DNA of 64,000 bases, taken from an uncultured bacterium. Lineage in GTDB: Bacteria > Hydrogenedentota > Hydrogenedentia > Hydrogenedentales > Hydrogenedentaceae. The position numbers were made by a program, and so were the translations under genes. Location: assembly GCA_938014335.1 (NCBI GenBank), contig CALLRP010000018.1, positions 1 through 64,000 on the forward strand, in the 5' to 3' direction. Under the pieces are notes generated by a model. That model made no database searches and was not told where the DNA came from. It saw nothing but the letters and a program-made list of their open reading frames with translations. Shown here one piece after another: positions 8,434 through 16,548 of the stretch (position 1 is the first letter of the stretch; each line of letters opens with the position of its first letter).

Positions 8434-9267
8434 TTATACGCCTGAAAATGCAGAGAATCCGCCATCTACCGGGACAATAATGCCTGTAACGAATTGAGAT
8501 GCATCGCTGGCAAGCCATATGAGAGTCCCAATAAGGTCGGATGGGTCTCCGTATCGTCCCATAGGTGTATGTGCCAAAATGGTTTTTCCTCGTGCGGTAG
8601 GTTCTCCTGTTTTCTCATCAATGAGTAAGTAACGATTTTGTTCACTAAGGAAAAATCCGGGGGCTATGGCATTAACCCTTAATTTTGGATTGTATTCCTG
8701 TGCAAAATGAACAGCAAGCCATTGTGTAAAATTAGCAACGGCAGATTTTGCAGCACTATATCCCGGAATACGTGTTAGAGGTCGCAATGCGTTCATGGAT
8801 GCAATGTTAATAATAGAACCCCCTTCTGAATTTTTAATCATGTATTTGCCAAAAACTTGCGAAGGAATAATTGCTCCACCTAACAAATTTAAGTTTACAA
8901 CTTTCTGGAAAGCATCGGCAGATATGTCAAAGAAACTCAATTCAGGAGAGGTGGTCGCTTGTTTCATATTCCCACCTACACCGTTAACTAAAATGTCAAT
9001 TTTCCCCCATTCTTTAATAATTGTATCAGCACATTTTTCAATCGTATCTTTATTAAAAGCATCCATATAAAGTGCGAGGGTTTTTCCCCCTTGTTTTTCA
9101 ATCTTCTGTTTTAGTTCATTGGCTTTGTCTATCATTACATCGGCAATCGCAACGGAGGCTCCTGCTTGGATTAATCCTTCCACCATTGAAGTCCCGAGCA
9201 CTCCGGCTCCTCCTGTGACTATGGCGGTTTTTCCAGTTAAATCAAAAAAAGAAATATTGCTACCCAT
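8434..9267 (-). CDS. SDR-family oxidoreductase, sugar-acid (fructuronate/gluconate) dehydrogenase-like
   Basis: 277 residues, classical short-chain dehydrogenase. The nucleotide motif TGGAGVLG lies at about 18-25. The active-site triad is complete: Ser157 in NIASMNA, Tyr170 and Lys174 in GYSAAKSA. The C-terminal part (APGFFLSEQNR, GRYGDPSDLIG, VTGIIVPVDGGF) is typical of the group that includes SDR-type D-mannonate oxidoreductase and gluconate 5-dehydrogenase-like enzymes. The precise sugar-acid substrate is inference. It is the first gene of the eight-gene minus-strand run and has a good promoter candidate at 9325-9353 about 60 bases upstream of its start codon. Confidence 0.85.
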   Translation of the reverse strand: MGSNISFFDLTGKTAIVTGGAGVLGTSMVEGLIQAGASVAIADVMIDKANELKQKIEKQGGKTLALYMDAFNKDTIEKCADTIIKEWGKIDILVNGVGGNMKQATTSPELSFFDISADAFQKVVNLNLLGGAIIPSQVFGKYMIKNSEGGSIINIASMNALRPLTRIPGYSAAKSAVANFTQWLAVHFAQEYNPKLRVNAIAPGFFLSEQNRYLLIDEKTGEPTARGKTILAHTPMGRYGDPSDLIGTLIWLASDASQFVTGIIVPVDGGFSAFSGV

Positions 9268-9324
9268 GAAGAAATCCTTTGTATTGAGTTCGGAGTAAGG
9301 TAAGTTAGATATTAGATAAGGGAA

Positions 9325-9353
9325 ATTATAACAAAAAATGGATAAGATGTTAA
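9325..9353 (-). promoter_or_regulatory. Sigma70-type promoter candidate for the SDR-to-dehydrogenase run
   Basis: On the minus strand TTAACA (plus 9348-9353) and TATAAT (plus 9325-9330) are separated by 17 bases. TG one base before the -10 box gives an extended -10 element. It lies 57 bases upstream of the SDR start codon. The following genes are separated by 2-72 bases, so one transcript could cover all eight. No experimental support is available. Confidence 0.6.
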
Positions 9354-9366
9354 AAAGTTCTATTTT

Positions 9367-10005
9367 TCAACGCTTTGCTATGAGGAGGTATCCATCCTCA
9401 TTATCCTGGTAGTATTGCACACTTAGATTTGCTCGGTCTAAAAGAAATTCAATTTCGTTTATCTCAGGTATAAAATGATTTGCGACAACACCTCCTATAT
9501 TTTGATGAAATTCATTAATTTCCTTACGGGACCGCGAGTGACAAACAACCCATAGTCCTCCTTTTTTTAATATTCGACAATGTTCCTTTATGGCTTGTTC
9601 CTTATTTATCAGATGAGGAAATATTGAAAAACATATAACAACATTAACAATTTCAGTTTTTAAGGGAAGATAGTGTGCATCGGTAATTAGCCAGTGACAA
9701 GGTATATCTTTAAATTTCATTTTGCCATGTCGAACCATCTCTTGTGAAATATCCACTTCAATAAGTATCCCCTGATGTTTAAGACGACCCCATAAATAGG
9801 GAAGTAAAATTCCCGTTCCACAGCCTACATCAAGAACTGTATTATTATGCTTAATTTCAACTTTATCTAAGAGTTTTTGTGCCTTTTTCAGGTTATCTTC
9901 ATCTGTGTATGAATCCCAATGCGGTGCATGATGGTCAAAGAATATATTTATTTCCTTCTGGTGGTTATGCATCTGTTTACAGGATGGAGTTTGCTTGTTA
10001 TGCAT
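9367..10005 (-). CDS. Class I SAM-dependent methyltransferase linked to the metal ABC transporter
   Basis: 212 residues from the chosen ATG at 10003-10005. A longer frame is open upstream to 10128, but this ATG has AAGGGG at good spacing and overlaps the permease stop by 8 bases (ATGCATAA), the normal pattern for translational coupling. Motif I is VLDVGCGTGIL, followed by an acidic strand (ILIEVDIS), a post-I aspartate (TDAHYLPL) and LKKGGLWVVCHS. The N-terminus is rich in His and Cys (MHNKQ, SCKQMHNH, FFDHHAPHWD). The substrate is unknown. As last gene of a metal-transport operon it might act on a metal(loid), a ligand or a membrane component, which is speculation. Confidence 0.82.
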   Translation of the reverse strand: MHNKQTPSCKQMHNHQKEINIFFDHHAPHWDSYTDEDNLKKAQKLLDKVEIKHNNTVLDVGCGTGILLPYLWGRLKHQGILIEVDISQEMVRHGKMKFKDIPCHWLITDAHYLPLKTEIVNVVICFSIFPHLINKEQAIKEHCRILKKGGLWVVCHSRSRKEINEFHQNIGGVVANHFIPEINEIEFLLDRANLSVQYYQDNEDGYLLIAKR

Positions 10006-10825
10006 TTGTTGTCCCCTTGACTTGTCTTTTTGGAGAGAAAATAGCCGATAGAATAAAAATAAGCGAAGAGATAAGTATAATCGTGGCTCCTGTCGGGAGA
10101 TTGTATTTATATGACAAAGCAATTCCACCCCAGCAGGAGGTTATACCGAAGATTACAGAAAGTACGAGCATTGTTTTAAATCGATATGTTAACTGATGTG
10201 CAGAAGCGGAAGGATTTAGTAGTAAACTATAAATAAGCAGTCCCCCCACTGTTTGTAATGAAACCGCAATAGTTAGTCCTGTTGCAATTAAAAGCAAGTA
10301 AAAAATAAGAGCAGTTGGAATACCTACATACATTGCCACCTGACGATGGCATAAAACCGCATGAATTTCTTTGAAAAAAATAGTAAATAATAGTAATAAA
10401 GAAAGGGCAATCCCCGCTAAAATATAAATATCCAGCGGCGTTACGGTCAGGATATTTCCCCAGAATAAGCTTAAAGCACTGGCTTTGGACCCCGGAATTA
10501 AACCCAAAAATAGAAATGCTAACCCTAACATGGTGGAAAAGACAATCCCGGTAGATGTATCAGGGCTTAATTCTCCACGGTCTGCCAGAGGTCCTACGAT
10601 TGCAGAAGCAATAAGACTAAATAAGATGGCTCCTGCCAGTGGGTTCCAGCCTATCCATAGACCAAATAATGCCCCTGTAAATGCGGAATGAGCAATACAA
10701 ATCCCGAGGAAAGATAAATGCATCGTAACGATAAAAACGCCAACAATGCTACAGGCAATTCCGGAGAAAAATCCAGCAAGGATAGGTCTCCATAAATATT
10801 CAGGTATTCCTAATATTTCGTGCAT
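9998..10825 (-). CDS. Metal ABC transporter permease (ZnuB/MntB family)
   Basis: 275 residues with about eight hydrophobic segments, the standard size for the ABC-3 permease family that imports Zn2+, Mn2+ or Fe2+. Family features include the small-residue-rich cytoplasmic region ADRGELSPDTSTGIVFS and the C-terminal QTVGGLLIYSLLLNP segment that contacts the ATPase. It follows the ATP-binding gene by 15 bases and overlaps the methyltransferase start by 8 bases. It would form the inner-membrane channel with the proteins encoded at 10841-11632 and 11650-12501. Confidence 0.9.
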   Translation of the reverse strand: MHEILGIPEYLWRPILAGFFSGIACSIVGVFIVTMHLSFLGICIAHSAFTGALFGLWIGWNPLAGAILFSLIASAIVGPLADRGELSPDTSTGIVFSTMLGLAFLFLGLIPGSKASALSLFWGNILTVTPLDIYILAGIALSLLLLFTIFFKEIHAVLCHRQVAMYVGIPTALIFYLLLIATGLTIAVSLQTVGGLLIYSLLLNPSASAHQLTYRFKTMLVLSVIFGITSCWGGIALSYKYNLPTGATIILISSLIFILSAIFSPKRQVKGTTNA

Positions 10826-10840
10826 AAGTTTTCAAGACTT

Positions 10841-11632
10841 TCAATGGTGTATATGATGAGCACTGAATTTTCCTGAACAACAGAATCCATTGCCACCATA
10901 TAATTCCGTTAATTTTTCTTCCACTAATAATTCTTCGGGTTTGCCATCTGCCCACACTTTACCGTTTCGCAACATGACAATACGGTCACAGCGGTTAGGT
11001 ATCATGGCTAATTCATGAGTAACATATAAAGTAGTGAATTGATGAATATTAATCTTATGCTCTATTAAATCCAGGATGTCTCTCTGAGCATTGGGGTCTA
11101 TGGAAGCGGTAGGTTCATCGAGAAGTAAGATGGGAGCCTGTTGAACCAAAGCACGGGCAATAGATGTTTTTTGCCGTTCTCCACCGGAAATTTGTCCGAG
11201 AGGCTTATTCGCCAGATGTGAGATGCCTATCCATTCTAATGTGTTATCTACCAGTTCCCAATCTGCTTTGCTTAGTCGTCTGCCCAATCCGAGAACGCCT
11301 GCTCTACCTGTGGCTACCGATTCTCGAACTGTTATCGGTAGTTTGGGGTCAATAAACTCAACCTGTGCTACATGGGCGATTTTTCTGCGTAATAGAAAAT
11401 TGTAAGAAGACGGAGACTGTCCCAAAGCTTTTACAGAACCTTTTTGAAATTTACATAGACCACATAACGCTTTTAATAGGGTGGTTTTTCCCGAACCATT
11501 CGGTCCTAAAATAACAGTAAATTCTCCTCGTCGGAATGATAGAGTAATATCGTCAAGAGCGGTATGACTGTTGTAATAAACGCTAACATTCTTTAAACTA
11601 ACGATGTATTCAGAAAAAACATCTCTTGACAT
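10841..11632 (-). CDS. Metal ABC transporter ATP-binding protein (ZnuC/MntB-type ATPase)
   Basis: 263 residues. The ATPase has Walker A GPNGSGKTT at about 43-51, the ABC signature ISGGERQ, Walker B LLLDEPTASIDP and the switch histidine in YVTHELAM. This is the nucleotide-binding subunit that would power the adjacent permease. The C-terminus is unusual: GFCCSGKFSAHHIHH, with two adjacent Cys and four His in the last 13 residues, suggesting metal sensing or binding at the tail. It lies 17 bases after the binding-protein gene and 15 before the permease gene, so the three are almost certainly co-transcribed. Confidence 0.92.
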   Translation of the reverse strand: MSRDVFSEYIVSLKNVSVYYNSHTALDDITLSFRRGEFTVILGPNGSGKTTLLKALCGLCKFQKGSVKALGQSPSSYNFLLRRKIAHVAQVEFIDPKLPITVRESVATGRAGVLGLGRRLSKADWELVDNTLEWIGISHLANKPLGQISGGERQKTSIARALVQQAPILLLDEPTASIDPNAQRDILDLIEHKINIHQFTTLYVTHELAMIPNRCDRIVMLRNGKVWADGKPEELLVEEKLTELYGGNGFCCSGKFSAHHIHH

Positions 11633-11649
11633 GAAGTTAATGAATTCGC

Positions 11650-12501
11650 TTAATGTATATTTTTTATTGTTTTCAACAAAATATCTATATTATTTTGCAC
11701 GCTTGCCTCCCATGAATTGCAAGTTGGACAGGTGTAAGGGAAACCGGACAATACAACGGACTGAGCTTGTAATTCGGATGCTAATCTTTTTACAAGTTCG
11801 ATTTCACCACTTTGTAGATTCTCAATAACAATTTTAATTTTCTCTATTTTCCCCTTATTCAGGAGTTCTCCCCATAGAGATAGATTAACTTCTTCTGCTC
11901 GCGGAAAGGTTGCCACTACTTTAAATCCTAACCAACTTACAAAATCGCTTTGAAAGATAGATGAAATCACCGTGATGGTTTCAGGATGGCTTTTATGAAT
12001 GTTCGTTAACACTTGCTGTTCAAAATGGGAAATCTCTGTTTTTCTTTTTTCCAGTTGTTTTTTATAGTCTTCCTCGGTAAGTAATCCGGATTTTACTAAG
12101 GCCTCACCTACTTTTTCTAATCCGACTATGTAATTTTTGGGAACAAGCCAACCTCCTTCTAACTGGATATACACCACCTTTTCTCCCGGAGGATTTGTCC
12201 CTCGCAAGAGGCTTTTTATTGCGGGCAAGTCTTTCTGCCATGTATGCAAGATAATCAACTTTGCATTGATAAATTTTTCCACATCTCCGGGTTTTAGGTC
12301 AAAATGTCCGGGACAAAGGTCAGGTGGTACTACGACCGCGAGTTCAGTCTGTGTTCCACATAGGTCTTTCACTGCGGACTGAATAGCAGAGGTCCCTACA
12401 ACGATAGGTGCCTCCGCATATATGTGGGGCAGTAATAAACCACCCCACATATAGCATAGCACTGCTAAAACGATTAGGAGCCTGAAAGAATTTATTTTCA
12501 T
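11650..12501 (-). CDS. Periplasmic metal-binding protein of ABC transporter (TroA/ZnuA fold, atypical ligands)
   Basis: 283 residues with an N-terminal signal peptide (LLIVLAVLCYMWGGLLLPHIYA). The TroA-type cluster 9 fold is indicated by IVVGTSAIQSAVKDLCG, PGHFDLKPGD, VGEALVKSGLL and the long inter-lobe helix. The first His ligand is kept in CPGHFDL. The segment that normally reads PHIWLDP is EGGWLVP here, and the usual third ligand region reads SSIFQSDFVSWLGF, so two standard His ligands appear to be Gly and Gln. A CPTC pair lies near the C-terminus in SGFPYTCPTCNSW, where an acidic ligand is usual. It probably binds a metal with a different ligand set. It begins 27 bases after the prepilin gene. 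Confidence 0.8.
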   Translation of the reverse strand: MKINSFRLLIVLAVLCYMWGGLLLPHIYAEAPIVVGTSAIQSAVKDLCGTQTELAVVVPPDLCPGHFDLKPGDVEKFINAKLIILHTWQKDLPAIKSLLRGTNPPGEKVVYIQLEGGWLVPKNYIVGLEKVGEALVKSGLLTEEDYKKQLEKRKTEISHFEQQVLTNIHKSHPETITVISSIFQSDFVSWLGFKVVATFPRAEEVNLSLWGELLNKGKIEKIKIVIENLQSGEIELVKRLASELQAQSVVLSGFPYTCPTCNSWEASVQNNIDILLKTIKNIH

Positions 12502-12528
12502 GAATATTTTCCTATCCCATACCTTAAT

Positions 12529-13497
12529 CTATTGTAATCCGAAATGTCCTACCTGTCTCGGAATCCCATAGTTGTGGTCTTTGTCATCAATTACAGGGAA
12601 TTTTGTTGGATAGCGGATAAATTCTACATGTCCATCCATATAAAGCACATTACATCCACCCGGCATGTGATTAAATACCACACCTCCTGCAGTATTTGCA
12701 GAATCGTTAGGATTTCCAAAAGTATCAAACATAATAACAATTTCACTCTGTGCTTGTGCCGACGCGGCTGGGTTGTTTATATCTGTAATGGCGAACCGTT
12801 CAATTCCCTCGCGTAGACGAGCACAGTTATTCGTTGTTGCGTAGCCTTTACCTAAAATAGCCGTCCAGGGGAGTTTGGTGGAAACAGGAATATCACTATC
12901 AAAGTTCTTCCTCTTAACAGGGGCGGTAACTGGATTTACACCGATGATTGCACCCGGGGGAATAGTTTCGATTTCCGGGAGAGTTCCTGTTGCATTCCAC
13001 ATGCCATAAAATTCTTCAACATTAGTAATAGCAAAGCCATGATACCAATAAGAACGACCCAACGCAGCTGCACGAAAGTAACGGGCACTTAATCGGTCAT
13101 TATTTTCTTCCGCAGTTTTGATATGGTCTTCGATAGAACCATCAGGTAACCGGGCGGACACAAATTGTCCTTGAGCGTCTACCCCTGTATCTGACGGGCA
13201 CTTAGCCGTGTTCAGGTCATTCATGTATTCGGGAAAGAAACCTTCTGGGTCAGGGGCGGCAAATAGAGGAGCTCCATTAGGATTGGTAAAAGGCTGAAGG
13301 GGCGGGAACCGTTCGCCTTTGGTTTCGTTCGCATACATTTTGAAAGCCAGCCCAAATTGTTTTAGATTATTCTGACAACTGGATCGGCGTGCAGATTCTC
13401 TTGCCCTTGCTAATGCGGGTAGGAGAATAGCGGCTAAAATACCGATGATGGCAATGACGACGAGCAGTTCAATGAGCGTGAAACCTGTTTTTTTCAT
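12529..13497 (-). CDS. DUF1559 prepilin-like protein with H-X9-DG domain
   Basis: 322 residues. The N-terminus [20 protein letters not shown] is a class III prepilin signal: cleavage after Gly5, Phe next and Glu at mature position 5, followed by the hydrophobic assembly helix. Next comes [18 protein letters not shown], the standard DUF1559 continuation, and near the end [17 protein letters not shown], the H-X9-DG motif. Such pseudopilins are abundant in Planctomycetes, Lentisphaerae and relatives and are thought to be processed by prepilin peptidase and exported. A strong ribosome site (GGAGGG) precedes the ATG. A promoter and a 15-base palindrome lie upstream. The metal ABC genes follow in the same direction. 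Confidence 0.93.
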   Translation of the reverse strand: MKKTGFTLIELLVVIAIIGILAAILLPALARARESARRSSCQNNLKQFGLAFKMYANETKGERFPPLQPFTNPNGAPLFAAPDPEGFFPEYMNDLNTAKCPSDTGVDAQGQFVSARLPDGSIEDHIKTAEENNDRLSARYFRAAALGRSYWYHGFAITNVEEFYGMWNATGTLPEIETIPPGAIIGVNPVTAPVKRKNFDSDIPVSTKLPWTAILGKGYATTNNCARLREGIERFAITDINNPAASAQAQSEIVIMFDTFGNPNDSANTAGGVVFNHMPGGCNVLYMDGHVEFIRYPTKFPVIDDKDHNYGIPRQVGHFGLQ

Positions 13498-13541
13498 GTT
13501 AGCACCCTCCTATAGGTTCGGGATTAAAATTAGATATTGTT

Positions 13542-13556
13542 ATTAGTATTACTAAT
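13542..13556. promoter_or_regulatory. Palindromic operator candidate at the prepilin promoter
   Basis: The 15 bases ATTAGTATTACTAAT form a perfect inverted repeat around a single central base. The site lies between the predicted -10 box at 13567-13572 and the prepilin start codon at 13495-13497, close to where transcription should begin, so a bound repressor could block the promoter. The regulator is unknown. The site might control prepilin alone or prepilin plus the metal transporter. Confidence 0.4.
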
Positions 13557-13566
13557 TTATATAAAA

Positions 13567-13596
13567 GTAATACCATAATTTAATATCAGATGTCAA
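13567..13596 (-). promoter_or_regulatory. Sigma70-type promoter candidate for prepilin and metal ABC genes
   Basis: On the minus strand a perfect TTGACA (plus 13591-13596) is followed after 18 bases by TATTAC (plus 13567-13572). The start codon lies about 70 bases further on. The spacing and the perfect -35 hexamer make this a good candidate; no mapping data exist. Confidence 0.5.
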
Positions 13597-13744
13597 ATCT
13601 GTTTTTTTTCTAAACTTAAATAACAAATGTGAATAAAGACATTAAATGGGAAAAGACAGCTTTGTGTTATTTAAGACCCCCAATTTTAGAGAGATTTAAT
13701 AAAGTTTCTTGTCTTAGAAAATAGATGGGAGAAAAGGCATAAGA

Positions 13745-14611
13745 TTAATTATGGGGTGAATTCAAAATGGTGGGGTCATTCATTCCATAAACAGTGATTA
13801 TATCTCTTCCACTTTCTTTGTGTTTTGAAATACTCAATACATTATGGTCTTGACTTTTTATATTTTTCTCAATATATTCTTTTGCCGATGTTTCATCATC
13901 GAAAATCTCAATATTAATATTGTCATATTCATCATACTTAAAACGAAGTTCACGCGCTAACTCTTGTAATTTTTCTTTCGGACTTCCATAAGGTACCACC
14001 CCTATTATCCCTTTTATTGTTGGGGCATGGGCATTCATCTGTTTTACAACATCTGGATTCCTTCCCCATTCTTCTAAGATTTTAAAATAGAATTCTTGGG
14101 GTATTGTTAAAGGAGTATTTTCTTTTTTTGTATCTATATCAGGTGATGGTAAAGATGAAGGGACATTATCTCCCATAGGACTTCCTGGAATATATTTGGA
14201 AGAAGGATTTCGAGTTGTATCTTGAAAAAGAGGATTGATTCCATAATTTTGTAGAGTTGCTTTTAACTTTTGATTTTCTGCTTCAAGGTCAGCAATGACA
14301 TGATTAACTAAATAGTCTAAGGTCTGTTGAATCTGCTGTAGAGAAAGTCTCATTTCTTGTAATTCGCGGAATAATCGTTCGTTGGGATTGATAACTAAAG
14401 TAGATGTCTGTTGTGTCTTATTATCTTTTACCTGGACTTCTATAGGCGAGACCTGTTGTATATCATTCGTTTTCTGTGCTTCCTGAACTTTTATACCATG
14501 AGATTGTTCTATATTATTTATATTTATACTTTCTTCTGAAAATGAAAAAAAGGATAATATAAATACCCAACATGCAAATAATGTCAAAACACAAGAAGAT
14601 TTTAATTCCAT
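13745..14611 (-). CDS. Secreted coiled-coil protein of unknown function
   Basis: 288 residues, not recognised. A signal-peptide-like hydrophobic stretch occupies residues 7-25 (VLTLFACWVFILSFFSF) and ends in Ser-rich sequence. Residues 26-80 are polar and low complexity. A coiled coil follows at about 85-125 (LFRELQEMRLSLQQIQQTL and DLEAENQKLKATL). After a Pro/Ser linker (about 130-170) there is a compact C-terminal alpha/beta region with PQEFYFKILEEWGRN and EIFDDETSAKEYIEKN. The start is supported by AAGGA nine bases upstream. It is transcribed divergently from ruvA and ends 247 bases before the prepilin gene. It is probably periplasmic or envelope-associated. Confidence 0.75.
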   Translation of the reverse strand: MELKSSCVLTLFACWVFILSFFSFSEESININNIEQSHGIKVQEAQKTNDIQQVSPIEVQVKDNKTQQTSTLVINPNERLFRELQEMRLSLQQIQQTLDYLVNHVIADLEAENQKLKATLQNYGINPLFQDTTRNPSSKYIPGSPMGDNVPSSLPSPDIDTKKENTPLTIPQEFYFKILEEWGRNPDVVKQMNAHAPTIKGIIGVVPYGSPKEKLQELARELRFKYDEYDNINIEIFDDETSAKEYIEKNIKSQDHNVLSISKHKESGRDIITVYGMNDPTILNSPHN

Positions 14612-14821
14612 GTGTTAAGTCCTTGTTTCTTGTTTATTGTATATGTTTGGAACGAGAGAAATGAACAGAATGAAGACAATAAATTAATAAAAAATTGGCA
14701 AACATAATGTAAATTCCCTTATAGTTAAGATAGCCACTGTAACTAATAAATATTATACTTATCCTATAATAATACTCAATATTTTGTTGATTATAAAATA
14801 TTTATTTTTCGAGGTGTAAAC

Positions 14822-15430
14822 ATGTTTGATTATCTTCGAGGAGTTATAACAAAAATTCGCTCCAATGTATTGGTACTGGATATTCATGGAGTAGGGTACT
14901 TGTTAAATATGCCTATGAATCTATTAAATAAGGTGCGTTTAAATGAAGAAGCTATTTTCCCCGTGCATACAGTATGGCGTGAAGATTCAGTGGATATTTA
15001 TGCCTTTGAAAGTGATGAACAGAAACTCCTTTTTCAAAGGCTCATTTCCATAAGCGGTATAGGTCCTAAAATGGCGATGGCAGTTCTATCCACCCTTTCC
15101 GTAAATGAATTTCGTCAAGCGATTATGGGAAATGACTATAATTTAATTGCAACTGCACCGGGTATCGGTAAAAAAACAGCCCAGCGATTGATTTTAGAAT
15201 TTCGTAATAAAATGGGTGAGGACACAGAACTTTCTGCTTTATTAAGCCCGCCTGAGGAAAAAGTAGCCGATACTGACGAGGTATATCAAGCCATGTTATC
15301 TATGGGATGTTCTCATACCGAAGCAAAAAATGCAGTCTCTTTTGCTCGTAAGAAGTTGGGAGAAAATGCAAGTGTTGAGGATTTGATTCGGATCTCATTG
15401 CAATATCTAAAGGGAGGGAATAAACCATGA
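14822..15430 (+). CDS. ruvA: Holliday junction branch migration protein RuvA
   Basis: 202 residues, standard length. RuvA tetramers bind four-way junctions and load RuvB helicase rings. The N-terminal OB domain ([12 protein letters not shown]), the paired helix-hairpin-helix motifs ([14 protein letters not shown] and [16 protein letters not shown]) and the short C-terminal RuvB-binding domain ([16 protein letters not shown]) are all present in order. A GAGG ribosome site precedes the ATG. The gene overlaps ruvB by 4 bases, so the two are translationally coupled. ruvC, often upstream, is not present here. Confidence 0.97.
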   Translation: MFDYLRGVITKIRSNVLVLDIHGVGYLLNMPMNLLNKVRLNEEAIFPVHTVWREDSVDIYAFESDEQKLLFQRLISISGIGPKMAMAVLSTLSVNEFRQAIMGNDYNLIATAPGIGKKTAQRLILEFRNKMGEDTELSALLSPPEEKVADTDEVYQAMLSMGCSHTEAKNAVSFARKKLGENASVEDLIRISLQYLKGGNKP

Positions 15431-16461
15431 GTTCCGAACATATATTTGCTCCAGAGCCCATAGAAGATGAATCTATATTTGATGAGCAGATACGTCCTCA
15501 ACGATTGCAAGATTTTCCGGGGCAGGAACCTGTAAAGGAAAAATTGTTAATTTCAATTTATGCGGCGAAACAAAGGAAAGAACCTTTGGACCATATATTG
15601 CTCTATGGTCCCCCTGGATTAGGGAAAACAACACTCGCCCGCATTTTAGCCAACGAAATGGGTGTTGCTATTCATCAAACTTCTGGGCCCGTATTAGAAC
15701 GGCAGGCGGATTTGTCTGCGATTCTTACAGGACTTAATGAGTTTGATATTTTGTTTATTGATGAGATACATCGCATAAATCGTGCAGTGGAAGAAATTTT
15801 ATATTCCGCAATGGAAGATTTTGAAATTGATATTATGTTGGGTAAAGGACCCACTGCTCGTTCTATTAAATTAGGATTAAAGCCCTTTACTCTTATCGGT
15901 GCTACAACCCGTGCCGGATTATTAACTCCACCGCTACGTGCACGATTTGGAGATTCATGTCGTCTTGATTTTTATTCTCCTCAAGAATTACAAACCATAG
16001 TACTTCGTTCTGCTCGTATCTTAAATGTACCCATTGATGAGGAAGCATCGTTAGAAATAGCAAGGCGTTCACGAGGAACTGCCCGCATTGCAAACCGATT
16101 ACTACGCCGAGTTCGTGACTATGCTCAGGTAAAAGGTGATGGAACGATTACACTTTCTATTGCCGATTCCGCTCTTAAACTTCTTCGGATTGATGACCTG
16201 GGTTTGGATGATATGGACCGTATGCTTATAAAGACGATTATAGAAAAATTTTCAGGGGGTCCTGTAGGTTTGAATTCACTTGCCGTTGCAATTGGAGAAG
16301 AACGACAGACTATTGAAGAGGTGCATGAGCCTTATCTTATTCAGGTTGGCTTTATGAAAAGAACCCCCCAAGGCAGAGTGGCTACACCCTTAGCCTACAA
16401 GCATTTCGGATTAATTCCTCCTGATTCTTATGTCCCATCTCTTTTCCCTGAAAATAAATAA
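15427..16461 (+). CDS. ruvB: Holliday junction helicase RuvB
   Basis: 344 residues. RuvB is the AAA+ motor that drives branch migration with RuvA. Walker A is GPPGLGKTT at about 61-69, Walker [10 protein letters not shown], sensor 1 LIGATTRAG with the arginine finger in LRARFGDSC, and the C-terminal winged helix containing [16 protein letters not shown]. The RuvA stop and RuvB start overlap as ATGA. An 87-base AT-rich gap follows before the hybrid kinase gene; I see no clear terminator in it. Confidence 0.97.
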   Translation: MSSEHIFAPEPIEDESIFDEQIRPQRLQDFPGQEPVKEKLLISIYAAKQRKEPLDHILLYGPPGLGKTTLARILANEMGVAIHQTSGPVLERQADLSAILTGLNEFDILFIDEIHRINRAVEEILYSAMEDFEIDIMLGKGPTARSIKLGLKPFTLIGATTRAGLLTPPLRARFGDSCRLDFYSPQELQTIVLRSARILNVPIDEEASLEIARRSRGTARIANRLLRRVRDYAQVKGDGTITLSIADSALKLLRIDDLGLDDMDRMLIKTIIEKFSGGPVGLNSLAVAIGEERQTIEEVHEPYLIQVGFMKRTPQGRVATPLAYKHFGLIPPDSYVPSLFPENK

Positions 16462-16548
16462 AATGATAAAAATATTTACATAATAACTTTCTACCGTTTA
16501 AAATAAGAATAAACTTAATAAACAAAAAATATTCAATGGAAACAAGTA

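Noticed and set aside
10006-10128. Longer N-terminus for the methyltransferase
   Set aside because: The extra 41 residues overlap the permease gene, have unlikely composition and no ribosome site, whereas the internal ATG at 10003-10005 has AAGGGG and a normal overlap.
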